From: Diphasiastrum complanatum
Lineage: Eukaryota; Streptophyta; Lycopodiopsida; Lycopodiales; Lycopodiaceae
DNA length: 64,000 nt
Reading direction: 5' to 3'
Assembly: GCA_029204225.1 (NCBI GenBank)
Contig: CM055102.1
Coordinates: forward strand, 63,035,772 to 63,099,771
Under the pieces are notes generated by a model. The model was given only the letters and a program-made list of their open reading frames with translations. It had not been told where the DNA came from and made no database searches. The translations under genes and the position numbers were made by a program. Within the stretch, counting starts at the first letter, position 1; every line of letters starts with the position of its first letter. This document shows positions 15,850 to 28,822 of the stretch, piece by piece.

Positions 15850-16523
15850 CTTTGATACGATGTTGAAAGTACAATGTTGGATCTACCAAAGATCCTCAAG
15901 AGTGATTGGTTACTTGGTTAATCAATCTATTGCAAAACTATTTGAATCCTGATTTGGCAATTTTGATCTGAACAAACAAGAACAATCAATTATTAATCAA
16001 AACATTATAGAATGACCCCGCACGTGAAGTATGGACTGTAGTATGGCCTAATAGCAGAGAATCAACTTCACTAAGGTTAGATTGCATTCACATCAACAAA
16101 TTCCAACACAAAAATGTTGTAAAAGCTCCAAAATGTCAATTGCTCCAATATTATGATCTCCCTCTCATTGATTGATTGATTTGCAAATACAAAGAGAATG
16201 ATATCCAAGGCTGGCTGAGCAGGTATAGGACATGTTCAGGTACCAAAAAGTCATCAGGTCGACCTACTCAAGTCACTTTGCCCTAACCATTAGGTATACC
16301 TATCTATCGTGGTTAGATCAACACCAACTTTCTTGATTTTTGGAGGTAGCTCCTAAATTCTAAGAAACTTGACCAAATTTCCTATCTAGTTTCTAAGATT
16401 TGGATCTAGCCTACCTAGGCTATTCTTCACACGTGTGATCAGCCTCCACACGTGTGGGACCCACCTACGTACAATTTTACAAGGTTTAATCAAGCTAAAA
16501 TTTGTCAATTTTGACAAATTTTC
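15850..16523 (-). repeat. Minus-strand LTR with degenerate PBS
   Basis: On the minus strand the LTR begins near 16,523 (TGTCAAAATTGAC), ends ...CTTTCAACA at 15,864, and is followed by a decayed initiator-Met PBS (TCGTATCAAAGCC at 15,850-15,863). The part at 16,195-16,515 is the reverse complement of 31,602-31,930, a plus-strand copy of the same LTR family. Confidence 0.7.
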
Positions 16524-19500
16524 ACCAAAAGCACCTCTTGATGAGGAATGCATTTATACACAATGAAATATACTCTAGATACATGGTATCCAAGAACCAT
16601 CAAAGTCTTTTTCATTACAACTAGAACCTGTGACAATATTACTTCATGGTCTACGGCTAATAGAAGCCATCAAAAAGATAAAAGACAATGAATAGCAGAG
16701 TTTGAAACCAAAAGTGGACAAATCAGTAATGAAATAAAATCAATTTTTAATAAATGATGGTCATCTTTATTAAACCACATATGTTAGCTTAACTAGGTTA
16801 GATCAAAATAAACTTATGTTAACCACAAGTGTTAAGACTCGAGCACTCGAGAAACTTGCGGGCAGAAAGTACGGTCCAATCACAGGTCAAGACCCTGCCC
16901 GACAGGATTTTTGAATTGTACAAAAATATGACCGGAAAGCTCCAAAAAAATTTGAGCAGTGAACAACATTATCATATTTCACATATGTGAATACATAATT
17001 GGTCCATGTGTATGTTGAATAGTTGAAAGTCAAAACAATATCTTGACAAAAGGCCCTTTTGACGCTCGAACTACCTCTTATGGTAGCAATGGTAGAGATA
17101 GTGTGATGGCAGTTGGTAGATGTAGAAATGGTTACCACTGTCGTACATGCATTGACAATACACCATAGCAGATTTGGTTGGTGGATGGCTTGATGGAACA
17201 TTGGTAGTCAACAGATGGGAGGCCTGGATGAATCCTAATATACAAATCACAACAATACACTTGAGAGAAAAAGAAAGTTACATCTACTATAACTTTCATC
17301 ACAAAGCATATACTTTCGCCTCAACATATCCATCAAGTACATTGCTAGAACAGCTCAATTGTTTGTTTACATCCAAGTTTCAAAAGCTCTTTACCAATTT
17401 TACATGGAAAGGGAATTTGAATCTAGTAGCATGGAACAAATGTACCGATCCCATTTCCTTAAGAGTCACTAGCATACAAGACATTTATACTCGATCTGTA
17501 CAACTCCCATCCCATAGGATCTGTAAGTTAACTAGCTCAAGTGAGCTTTAGATGAAATCACATCAAGATAACCTATTAGACTTGTTGAGTGATTCTCAAG
17601 GGTTGGAGGGTAGTAAATCAAACATTTCAAGGTCTACCAAGGAAAAATGAGTCTTCATATCTCAATAGGTTGTTGGAAGGTTTAAATGTAATCACAACGC
17701 CCGCAGATTCACCTTTAACCCATAAGCCAATTATGAGTTCATATTTGACATTCCCAAGTACTGAACTCTAATAGTACACCTCAAGTAGAAGAGGAATGTT
17801 GCATTAAAAGGGGCATTTCCAAAAGCGGAAAGATTTGCAAGGTTTTCATTCAGTTACACTCACACTCAAGTAAGCAACGTTTTAAGCCAGATCAAGAGAT
17901 ATTGAACCAAGTCAAATAAAGTATGCTCCAGAAATTGCAAGGTAACTTGTATCATGTCCATTGAACAATCTTTCCTACTAAGTGCTTTGAGGTACAACAC
18001 GTTATTTTTAAACACGAATCGGGAAAGACAAGACCCCCAATCATGGAAATTAAAATACAAAAAAGTTGGGCATATTCTTTTTCACAGCTGCAATTTTCCA
18101 TTGGAAAACATTACATCAAGACTTGCTACAAACGAAACATGCACCCAAATTCTTCATCTACAACACTCTTCCAGTTTAAGCAAGTAGAAGAAAACCGCTT
18201 GACCTTTTTTAGGCTATCATGCTGAATCATCCAAATACTGGTATAAAAGATTAGGACTGCAAAATCAGCTTGACTTAATTCAACCTTATTTCATTCTGCT
18301 GCTGAGTAACATGTTCGTACAATATTGTCCAAAAATCATTCGAATCACTTGGCATTGCATTCCTTTTTAGATCATGGAAAGCAAGAAAAAACATTTTATC
18401 TTGTCAGTTCTTTTTTTTTAATGCTTATCAGATGTACAATGTTGCATTCGGAAAATTAACTTGAAATGGCCTTAATGTACAACCAAGTATAGGAGCAACA
18501 TATCTACAAAGATCAACAGGAGGAACAAAATCAACTTCTATTGACATGATCACTTTTGTGGTCCAGCAATGCAACAACTCATATTAGAAAGCCAGGTTTA
18601 CTTCTTTTTATTCATAATAAGACGCTTTCAAAGTGTAGTTATATGGTTTAAGGGAGTGCTTGTGTAGAGAGACCATGCAAAACTTGTGTGGAGATGGACA
18701 CCAGTATCAGTTTTGAGCAGAAGGCAAGAAATCTTTTGTAGCTATGCTCATTTGAAAATATAATTGATATTCATGAAAGTTAAGAAAGTTCGCTTGTATG
18801 GAAAGACGATGACTTCTGTAAATATAGACTGGAATTTTGACTAGTATCAGTTTCGAGCACAAGGCCACAAATTTCCAGTTTAGAATGTACAATTTAATAT
18901 CTTTTATTTCCATACGAATTTTTTTCTTAAATTTGTGATGAGCACTATCACCAATCAAATTCGTATACGTAACCCGGGCTAGTGCATGAACTGTTCCCCC
19001 CTCATGACTCTAAACGAGCGTGCAACAAGTTCCTACCCCTCCTTTACTTGGTCAAAATGATTGACAAACAGCATTCATCTAGAGACTAGAAGCAGATTGT
19101 CTACTTTCTTGATAGATTCTAGGCTTTGTCACTTAGGAACATCAATCACACTCAAGTAACACTACCTAAAAAAATTTGCATTGGTCCCAATCTAGAGGAC
19201 ATTATGTAAGAATGGTAGTCATATGTGCAATAGGTTGCAGTTTTTCAAGGATTGCACATCTACTGAAAGAGTGATTGCATAAAATGTTTTCAAGATCTTA
19301 TCCACTAGTGACATGTGGAGTTCCATCCAGAATAGAACCTACACAAGAAAGGAGCCATGCAATCTCCAACCTTACACAGTCCACCCACAAAGAGACAAAC
19401 CATCAACTTCGTCGTACGTGGCATGGAACAAATGCCAAGGCATCATTACCTGGCATGGAACCCCAGGTAGTTGTAGGTCACATACACAAATGTGCATCCA

Positions 19501-20614
19501 TAGTACCTCTAAAAACCAACGTACTAAGTTTCTACCACTTCTCCAGAGGTGAAGGCCAGACTCAACCCTGGTGGAAAGCTAGCCAAGGCCAAGGAAATAT
19601 GCAGATATTGGGCATAGTGAAAATGTAGAGAAACCTTGCTTTCCTAGCATGTAGCTCCAAATACATCCACGCTCGTCCATAGTTGAGCATGAAACTTGTC
19701 TAACATGTCAAATGCCAAGACCACATGAAGAACTTGCCCACAGCACATTTTAAAAAAATAGCTGATGTGGTTCAAGTTAAAGTATAAAACATCGTACACA
19801 AAAACAAAGTTTGTAATTGCACCAAAAGGACACGTTCTAGACTAATTCTAGACTTCTCCACGTACACTCGTTAAGGCATTGTTCAAGAAGGAATTCATAG
19901 TACTGGAAACCCTCCTTGCCATGTACCTGTAAGAGGTCTAGATGTGTAATATTAACAGAGAATGGCCATAAAAAAGTATGTAGGCTGCTCCGAATAATGA
20001 TATTTACTACCAATGAAGCAAGCGGAACTATGCCTTCATCTCATGCTTCTGATCATACAATAAGGAACGTTAAGTTGATTCAATCGAAATATCGATCATT
20101 AATTATTAAGTACACATTGTCAACTGTTCTAGATGTTGTCTTGCTTACATACTTCTACATAGCCACTCAGGTATGGAACTTCCCAGTAAGTAAAGAAGTA
20201 AATAAAGGTTCTTACCGTAAAAGTTCACAGCAGTCTTCAGCTATTTCCTTACAGGAGGTGCTCAACTTTCAGAAAGAATCGTGCACGGTTAAGTCCATAC
20301 ATTCATAACTTACTTGCCCCATTACCATCATAACTGCATACAAGACCTGGCAAAAGCCGACGGACCACTTCCGTGAGCACCATGAAGCCTTGATGTCAAT
20401 CCTACAACATGATTAGACAACAAAAAAATTACAGCTTGGTGACATGTGGCTTCACAGGACAGCAGAATACAAGTGACCAGCTGCTGATGGACAACTGATG
20501 ATGATCAGCATTTCTTCTCGTCTCCAAACAAAGATATAGAAATTGAGGAACCAAAAAATGGGCATGTCAAGGTACAAATTTTTGAAGTGACACAAGACAG
20601 CAGTCATGTGCCCT
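16524..20614. other. No identifiable gene; includes downstream region of the RLCK gene
   Basis: AT-rich sequence with only short frames and no domain I recognise (for example 17,174-17,551 plus, 16,887-17,201 minus). The last few hundred bases before 20,615 probably include the 3' untranslated region of the kinase gene. I see no repeats shared with the rest of the window. Confidence 0.5.
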
Positions 20615-21123
20615 CTAGCCCTTGCTAGGTTGCTTCGGCATTCGTTCAAAAGAACGGCCATTTGTACCACCATTAAGCCTTGTTAAACCATTTTGCGGGA
20701 TCTGATGGTTGCTCTGATATGAAGGGTGGCGGTTTTGGCTGTCACCACCGTTGGGGCGAATGCGATCTTTTAGTCCATTTATTGTTTGGTGATAGTAAAA
20801 ACTACCTTGAGCATCTTTGACTAATTGCAAGGGTTCCAAGGTGCTAACCACTTCACTCATTAATGGCCTACACTTGGCATCCCTGCTTAGACATGCATTT
20901 GCTAAACTCAAAGCCTTCTGAAGCCCCTTCATTGGAACTTGTCTATCTAATCGATGATCCACGAGAAGAAAAGCTTTCCGCTTGTCACTTAGAAAAGGCC
21001 TTGCCCATTCCACAAGGTTGTGTTCCCCACTAGGCCTATTCTTGTCCATGGATCTACGACCCGTTATCATTTCGAGTAAAACGACTCCAAAACTGTAAAC
21101 GTCACTTCTTGATGTCAGATGTC
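20615..21123 (-). CDS. Receptor-like cytoplasmic kinase VII (PBL34/35/36-like), last exon
   Basis: This exon encodes the C-lobe end of a Ser/Thr kinase. It starts at a clear acceptor (TTGCAG, minus strand, 21,124-21,129) with GHLTSRSDVYSFGVVLLEM, subdomain IX, whose Asp stabilises the catalytic loop. RRSMDKNRPSGEHNLVEWAR and RPLMSEVVSTLEPL follow, diagnostic of plant RLCK subfamily VII. A Gln/Asn/Gly-rich tail of about 60 residues ends at a stop at 20,615. About 169 codons are open without disruption. Family members act at the plasma membrane downstream of immune and growth receptors. The ATP-binding and catalytic-loop exons are not visible within the next 2.8 kb upstream, so introns are long or the gene is truncated. 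Confidence 0.85.
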
Positions 21124-22721
21124 CTGCAACACACACAAAACATATCTTACACAGCATTAACCATCATCCACCAGGAGGACATTTTAAATTTCAGGTCTGT
21201 CTAATTTTTGGTGCTCCCTGATGTAGATTCAAATAATTCCACAATAACTAAAGAACTAAAATATTCAATTTTGTGAAATCAATGAGCAGTAGGTCCCAAC
21301 ATTTCAAAAATATTCTCCTCAGCCGACTTTGATTTCTTTATTAAAACATGCCAACTACATGAAACTATTCAAATACAATAAAATACAAAATGTTTTGCAA
21401 ACAACATTTGATCAATTCAATTTTGCATCCATCATGCAGAATGCATCTGGTGTAATGGAGCAAACGTTGTTCTGTGGAATGTGGTGACTCTATGCACATA
21501 TCATTTACCAAAAAGGGGCGCAATCGAACTGGTTTAGAGGAGCTAGAGGAACGCTTTGTTTAGTTTGTTCAAGATATCTTTTTAATTGTCTGCATTCACA
21601 AATAGGACTTCATCAGATGACGTCACAAGTGAGAAGATCCTTAATTGCTAGAGCCCACTTACCGTTACTGTTGGTTCATGCTATTGAAAACATTTATAGT
21701 GCATTTGGAACCCCTTAGGAATGCAATACATCAATTTTCAAAATGCACAATTTAGTAATGTTATTTGCTGATGCTCTGAACGGAAATCCTACCTTGCAAG
21801 TAAGACTGTGTGACAGGCTAAAATTGTCAATAGGTGATGCTTTCAACAAAAAAAGAAGATATCATGGATAGCAACCAGGACTTATGGTTTCATCGACACT
21901 CAAGCTTAAGCTGCTGGCTGGGTTTTGAGAGAATCTAGATTCTCTTGATACACCTAGCAATGACTAAGAAATAAGAACAAACTATATATTATGAGAAGAA
22001 CGAAACAATAAAGGAAATATTAGACATCGCCATGGACCATTAGCAACAAAAACCAGAAACACAGCAGACTCCTGAACTCCCCACTTTTCCCGCATTTTAA
22101 TCAAATTAGCCTGAATACAAATGAAAAAACTGTTGTGTCACCAAAGGATGCTGTTGTACAACGAGTTGAAACAATCGAAGAACAAGCCTCGTTGACTCTC
22201 GATTCAAGTTGGCCGATTGATCTCGATGTAATGAAAGTTTTGACAAGAAGTAAATCCGGAAGTACCAAACTCAAAGAGCTGTCAAATTCAAAGTCTCGAC
22301 AAAGCATGTAAAGAAAGAATCGAAACCTTCTAAGGACGACAAATCTAAAACGCCGAAGTATGATTCTGACATTGACAGAAACGCGAAGAAACTCTTTTCA
22401 AAAGATATTTCTATCAAATTCTACAAATTAAGTTGTGGAGTAGCAAGGGTTGATTGATTCACAAAAGCGACTCTCCTGTTCAAAGTCGGAAAAGTCTACA
22501 GATGTCAAAATGGAGACATCATCACTCCAATATTTAACTGAACACAAACACGTTTTTTTTGACAGTAGAACCGAAAAGACACTACACGACTAGAAAGAAG
22601 AGCATCCTGCCAAACTTTAAGATTGAAATAGGACATCTTGCCTTGCTCTTGTAAATATTCATGATTACAAAGTTCAGTAGAGGGCTCAACCTACACAACA
22701 CTCCAAATTCAAAAGTTGGTC

Positions 22722-22807
<86 letters not shown>

Positions 22808-23927
22808 GGGGAGCCCTATTAGTCGCCACATGAGACCAAATGGGTCAGAGGTATAGAAATCAAGTTAAGAACTTCATCAACCTGATAATAATTGTGTGAT
22901 CCACGAACCAGAACAGGTAAGGGAAATATGCAGTGGCATACGGTAGGGAGGAGTTGCATTCCCACAAGCTAGATGGATTTCACGAGTTTGGGAAGAGGGT
23001 TCAGTATCTTACGAAGTTAAAGATTATTGTACATACAGTAATCCAAGAAAGTGTAACAGAAAAAATCTATAGTTGGGGAGTGCCTTTCACAATTAAAATG
23101 ACAAAGGAGGTTTCCCCATAGCACTACCACTTTTCTCAATAGAAGTTCTAATAGCAGCATCTCTACAAGATGCATTTCTGCACAGATGAGAACATGTAGC
23201 ATAGAAAAAGTAGCATCCAGTAAAGTGAATGGTGCAAAATAGGTGGTATTTAAAAATCACAATTGTGACAAATTTTTCGTCAAGTCTTGTTGAGGTCTCA
23301 CCCAGTTGTCGTTCTACATTTCTGAGATATAGCATTGACTACGTGACGTAGAATTGTTGGGCTTTTAGAAGCTTTACTTTACATAAGCAAGAACTACTAT
23401 GACATTTGGGGAAAAGTTATACTAATACTTTCCACAGCTTCCCTTGCCACATAATAATCATATGCCCACCAGCCGCAATATATCACAATTTTGGTTAACT
23501 ACTACTTGGAAGAGAGGTTTCAGCAAAATATGGCCTTTAAACTTGACAGCACTATCCTGCTCCAACGGAGTATAAACCAGAAAGCAAAGAAGGAAACTGT
23601 TACCTATTTTCAAGAATACAAACAGTAACTTTAATCAAAGCATAGAAACTCGACTTATTTTAGATTATACTATCCCCAGAGTGTGCGAGCTCTGTCTCAA
23701 ATTTCAAGACTGACCAGAAGCCCAAAGGTTTCATTAGTGTCAAGGGTGATGGCTAGCCTTAATAGGAGTGCCTCCAAGCTCTAAAACTACCTAAATAAAG
23801 GAAGGCATTGTTCCTTTATAATAGCATATTCACTAGTAGCCGACCATAGAATGTTTCAGTGTTTTTAAAACTCAGAGTTTGTCATACATTTCCTATATTA
23901 ATGCTTAGTTATGGTTTTGCTTCTACC
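21124..23927. other. Intron/intergenic sequence with one CT array and an unidentified open frame
   Basis: No kinase exon was recognised. A plus-strand frame is open from about 22,060 to 22,309 (VVQRVETIEEQASL, then LDSSWPIDLDVMKVL) without an obvious start. It may be a remnant of a retroelement gag, but I cannot assign it. A (CT)n array lies at 22,720-22,804. Confidence 0.4.
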
Positions 23928-23929
23928 TT

Positions 23930-26310
23930 AGAATCCAAGTAGCTTACACTTAAAATAATCAGCAATCTTTTGTGCCTGTGTGTTGGGTGGCTGTGACCCT
24001 ATGCCCTGGGATGGCCTTACCCACTGCGATGATGCCTGGCCGACGGCTGCCTGTGATGCTCCACTCCTGTCTACAAAAAGAGTACTCAGCCCCCCCCTCC
24101 TAGAACCTCTAGGTCTCCCCCTAGGCCTACGTGCAGGAATGGCTGGGTCCTCCTCTGTCTCTGCATCAAGGTCCACCAGCAGGTCAGCCAGGTCATCCCC
24201 CTGTGCCTCCGCCCACATCTCCTCGTCCTCCTCTGTATCTCCCTCAACCCACTCCTCCTCCTCCACATAGTTTGCCCCGAGCATCTCTCCACCCTCCGAG
24301 ACCTCGTAATCTCCCTCCTCAGCCCTCTCCCTTTGCCTCTCTATCCTCCTTTGTCGCCGTGAAGCCCGTGCGTCAGCCTGTGCCTATCTGTAGAGATCTC
24401 TATGGATCTCATCATCCATCTCCTCCTGTGTGGGTGGTGCCCAAGGAGCAGCAGCTATTGAATCCACCAAGCAAGTGCCAAGGTCCACCTGCAACCAAAA
24501 ACAATACATTGTTGTCAGGCAGGTATTGTGCAACTCACTGCATATTTTGAAAGCAAATCAATTCATCAAAGCATACCAAGAAAAAAGGGGTGATGATGTG
24601 ACTCACCTTGAGCATCTGACCCTCTCCTCGTGTGCGCCTCAGCATACGGCTGTTGGTGTTCACAAACACCAACCGCCTACACTGCGCGATGGACAACCTG
24701 TTCCTCTTCTACGTGTGATACAAGGCCTAGGTGCTCCAATTCCGCTCACAAGCTCTTGTAGAACAGTCTTGTGCAAGGACTCTCTCAGCCAATCACCTCA
24801 GGTCACCTGTGCTGCGCCCGTGGATGCACCTCCATGTAACGGGCCTCAGCTGATCCTCCCTCCGCCGACTCTGCTCTCCATCGAAACGAAACTGGAAGCG
24901 CTCAAATGCGAGCAGCTGGCTTGCAATGTTGGCTAGCATCGGACCTGTTGGCAAAAGGAAAAACATGGCACATGTAAGACCCCTCAAATTCAGACACTAC
25001 CAATGAGTACAATACTGTAGTAACATTGCTACCAACCGATTTCTCACACGTACCTGGTCCAGGCCATACGCGCTCTGTGTACTCCACCCATCCCCGGTGC
25101 TACAAACTAGACACTGAAGAATCATACCTGTGCTCATCCAAGGGTGACAACAAAATCCCCTCGCCGATGCGGTCCATGTAAATGAGACCGAGGGTGCACC
25201 CCTTACGGTGTACCAGGCGCAGCACTCTATAAATGGGTAGTAGGATCTCACTAATCTCCTCAACAGCTCTCCAGAACTCGTCGCCGTACACAGTGGACTG
25301 GAAAAATGCCGAATGGGGGAGGTCTATAAAGTCTCGGAAGGCCACGCTGGAAACCATCGGCCGCAATACGTCCTTCACCACCACCAATCGCTCTAGCACC
25401 AAGAAGTAAAACGCAAAGCGCATGGGTGCGGGCTTCTTCAAGTTTAGGGTGGAGAAGGTGTGGAACAGGGCCAACACACGCCTCGTCCTGGTGACAAAAG
25501 TGGCCAGGCGCATGGCAGTAGAAGTGATCTGCAACACAAACACCCAGTAAAAATGTTTAGACAATAGTTGAGATGTGGTTAGCAACATCGAAGGAAGAAA
25601 GCATAGCAAATAGAACAAACTATACCTCTCTGATCCATGGAAGCATACACAGGTCATGGATGAGCAAGTCTATGCAATGTGCAGCACAGGGTGTCCACAC
25701 AATGCTGGGGTGCTCCCTCATCATAATCTCGCCCATCTGCTTGTAGTTCGAGGCGTTGTTGGTGACAACCTGAACCACGTGCTCAACTCCGATGTCAGCA
25801 ATAACATCTCTAATGACCTCCCATATGAAATCGGCTGTGATGGCATCACCACCTCAAGTGGCATTCACGCCACGTAGGAATACTGTGCCAAGCGGGCAAG
25901 AAACCAAGACATTGATAACGAAGCGCCGCCCAATGTTGGTCCATCCATCACTCAATATCGTACATCCATACCTGCCGCACAACACCCATTAGCTACATGC
26001 AAAAATTGCGGCACCAGTAAATCCTAAACACATGCAAAGAGATTACAAAGACAAGTTACTTATTACTGCCAAGCTGAGCGAATGGAACTCAACTCCCGCG
26101 TGATGGTCTCCTCCTCCCGACGAAGCAACCTGCCTCGTAGTGCCTCTCGCCTGGGAGGTGTCCATGTAGCATCCACGGCCGCCATCTGTGCACAGAACTC
26201 CCTGAACACCCAAGTGTCAGCAACAGCAAAGGCAATGTCGCACTTGTAAAAGAACTGGCCACACTGTCGAGTGTAACGGGCCTGCTGCTCTCTCTGCTAG
26301 CCGCATCGAT
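23930..26310 (-). pseudogene. hAT-superfamily transposase (DUF659 / hAT dimerisation), decayed
   Basis: Several exons read 26,300 to 23,930 on the minus strand. An N-terminal block has RQCGQFFYKCDIAF and FREFCAQM. The DUF659-like catalytic region at about 25,990-25,630 has TILSDGWT (carrying one catalytic Asp), VVQVVTNNASNYKQMGEIMM and WTPCAAHCIDLLIHD. A donor at 25,626 and acceptor at 25,529 join to RRVLALFHTF. The C-terminal hAT dimerisation domain (about 24,790-24,600) has CERNWST, KRNRLS and LVFVNTNSRM. An acidic tail with an AT-hook-like PRGRPRGSRRG ends at 23,930. There are stops at about 25,855 (TGA in the RGVNAT block), within the dimerisation domain and at about 24,386. The BED finger usually found upstream was not seen. 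Confidence 0.85.
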
Positions 26311-26340
26311 CAAGGGTCTGCTGCCTGGGCCTAACCCCTC

Positions 26341-28096
26341 TCTGCTGTGTATATCTCATATCAAGTGCCAAAGAAGAACATGAGATTAGGGCGTGGGATA
26401 GAATAATTTCTGTATGAGGGATAGCAGGCGACTGATGTTAGCGTCGGAGTCCGTGCAGGCATAAAGGAGTGCAGTGTGGGCCTAAACCGCGCCCCTAGCA
26501 GATGTTTGCACGATGGTCCATGCCTAAACCATTAAAAGTATGGAATCAGGGCATGAAAATTGAAATTTGTGATACGGATGTAGACGAGCGGAACGGAGGT
26601 CATAGGAGTCTGTGCAAAAGCATGTGGAAATGCATTCTAGGCTCAGACAACACCTCACTCGGTTTCCAACAAGCCATTCTGTGAAAATTGCCAAAATACA
26701 CAAGCATTTGGAATGTGGTGTTCAAATCTCACTAGGCGTGTCGTAACGGCTGAAACTGATGCTGTAGGAATCATTGTGGGCGTCAAGAAAGGTGGTCTAG
26801 AGCCAAACTACGCTTGATTTGGTTGCCTACAACTCAATGTCAACAATTGCAAAAAATCAAGCCTACACTTACCAAATATAAAAAATTGGTCATTTTGCTC
26901 TCGACGTAGCTCAGACCCACCCGGCACCATGCACACCAACTCCGTATCGTCGAGTAGATGCCTGCCAAGTATTCACTTGCAAAGATTGGACTCCCACAGC
27001 TCTCAGAAAAAAAATTTGCCTCCTCCACTGCTGGCGCGGTTCTGTGCGCGAGGAGGCCGAAATTCGGGTTTCTGGTTTTTTTTTTTTAACGATTCTGTAC
27101 ACAATTCGCTACAGCGAATCACGATTCCCGAATTGCGAAGCTGGCGAATCGCGATTCGTTGCAACTATAGAAACAATATACACGCAACCACAAAAGTCGA
27201 AGGATCTAAATCAAAACAATAATATAGCATTCAATAAACAAAAATGCATTTATACTACATAATTAATCGAAATCCAGAAAAAAGTCAACCAAACATAGAT
27301 TGATCTAACTTACATGCACTTGATTATGGATTCAGGCACTAAATCATAGGCTATCTAGATTATATTCATTCTAGACTGGTTAGGACGAAAACCAGATTTC
27401 ATAGTTTGTTGACAATAGGTTTCAAATCTCAAAGCTCAAAGACCAGAACCAGACTACACTCCCCTTCAATTTCTAGCTATCACTTTGGTATTTCTAGTGG
27501 TTTAATGAATAAAACAGACTGCTAAATTTCAACCCTGGAGATGAGATTCAGCTATCACCAATCGATGTAATTCATGGGCTAACCATGAGATTGTTGAGAA
27601 AGAAATGATAAATCATACTTAAAAAATAGTCCTTTTGGAACATTAAATGCAGCTATCCGGGAACCCTGGCCAAGATATCGCTGAGATCAAATCAAATATT
27701 CACAGCTTCAAAACTGGCTCCTTATCTTGAGGAGAGGATTCAAAAAGCTACTATCATGGAAAAGAAAAGGAAAACTATTTCCAGCATCAATTCGGTAAGA
27801 AGATCCTTGCTAAAAGAAGATTAACGCCCACGAAGAAGACAATCAAACTCCAGTTTAGAGTGAGTTTTCAGCCCAATCTAGAAATCATTTGGTGGTGGGA
27901 CATTGAGCTTATACAAGACATCCACCAATATAGAAAGCAGCATGAGGGTGATAAACTTCATGCTCTAGTTTTATTTTAAGTTTATGTGCAGAGAGTCAGC
28001 TAGACAATAATATACTCCTATACATGCCCAATGCAGTATCTCAGGGGTGCTAACTGCCCCCTAAGAAACTTTGCTAGCTGTGGCTATGGTTGGTGG

Positions 28097-28098
<2 letters not shown>
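26341..28098. other. No gene recognised; GCGAATC-rich palindromic patch
   Basis: At about 27,105-27,165 the motif GCGAATC/GATTCGC recurs, including the 14-bp palindrome CGAATCGCGATTCG. Being upstream of the hAT gene, it could be a subterminal binding region, but no matching terminal repeat was found on the other side. The rest is AT-rich and featureless to me. Confidence 0.35.

Positions 28099-28182
<84 letters not shown>
28099..28182 (+). repeat. (CT)n microsatellite
   Basis: An uninterrupted CT dinucleotide array of about 84 bp in otherwise unique-looking sequence. Confidence 0.95.
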
Positions 28183-28186
<4 letters not shown>

Positions 28187-28778
28187 AGATACAATTGAAA
28201 AGCATGGATATGCTTAGGAGTATGGATAGTAGTGCGTGACATACCTTACTTCGTAAGGGTCACTTGGGTCAATATAGCATGGATTTGTTCTAATACCAGC
28301 ACAGATATTCACACTAGGTCTTTTGGCTTAGTAAAACTCTAAACGGTTAAAAAATTTCATACTCTTCTAGGCATAAAATGAACTGATATGGACCAACTGC
28401 CCATAAACTCATCATCAGTATGACACTCGCCCTGATACGCTGATATAATGGCTTGGCCTATCGCTAAAATGTCATGTGCTTGGGAAGACTGGACTAGGTT
28501 TTAGAATGCTATTCAAAGTTGTTAAGTAGTATAGCTTCTTTTGGACATGAATAACAACTGTCGTTTAGCTATAACACCTGTCTTCCTCAATAAACTAACT
28601 TGAGCAGTTTTGTTTTGTTGGATGGTGGTAGGTATCACCTGGACGTCTTGAAAGTGGTTATGCTTTATGGTGCTTTCTAGTATTGTGTTTTATTTTTCAG
28701 CTATATTTTATCTTGTTGGGGTACGAGTAAAGGGTCAAAAGGTTTTAATCTTGCTTTGTCAAGAGGAAGTAAGTGCAG

Positions 28779-28819
<41 letters not shown>
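28183..28819. other. No gene seen; ends in a short CT array
   Basis: Non-coding. A (CT)n run at 28,782-28,819 abuts LTR-X directly, as GA arrays do beside the LTR-X copies at 12.15 and 54.85 kb, but on the opposite side. Confidence 0.5.

Positions 28820-28822
<3 letters not shown>

Noticed and set aside
17174-17551. 125-codon plus-strand frame
   Set aside because: No domain, no homologue I recognise, and length expected by chance in this composition.
19275-19628. 117-codon plus-strand frame near the RLCK 3' region
   Set aside because: Two overlapping frames of similar quality and no motif; likely chance.
24131-24936. Pro/Ser-rich plus-strand open frames at 24.1-24.9 kb
   Set aside because: They are antisense shadows of the hAT acidic tail and dimerisation domain.
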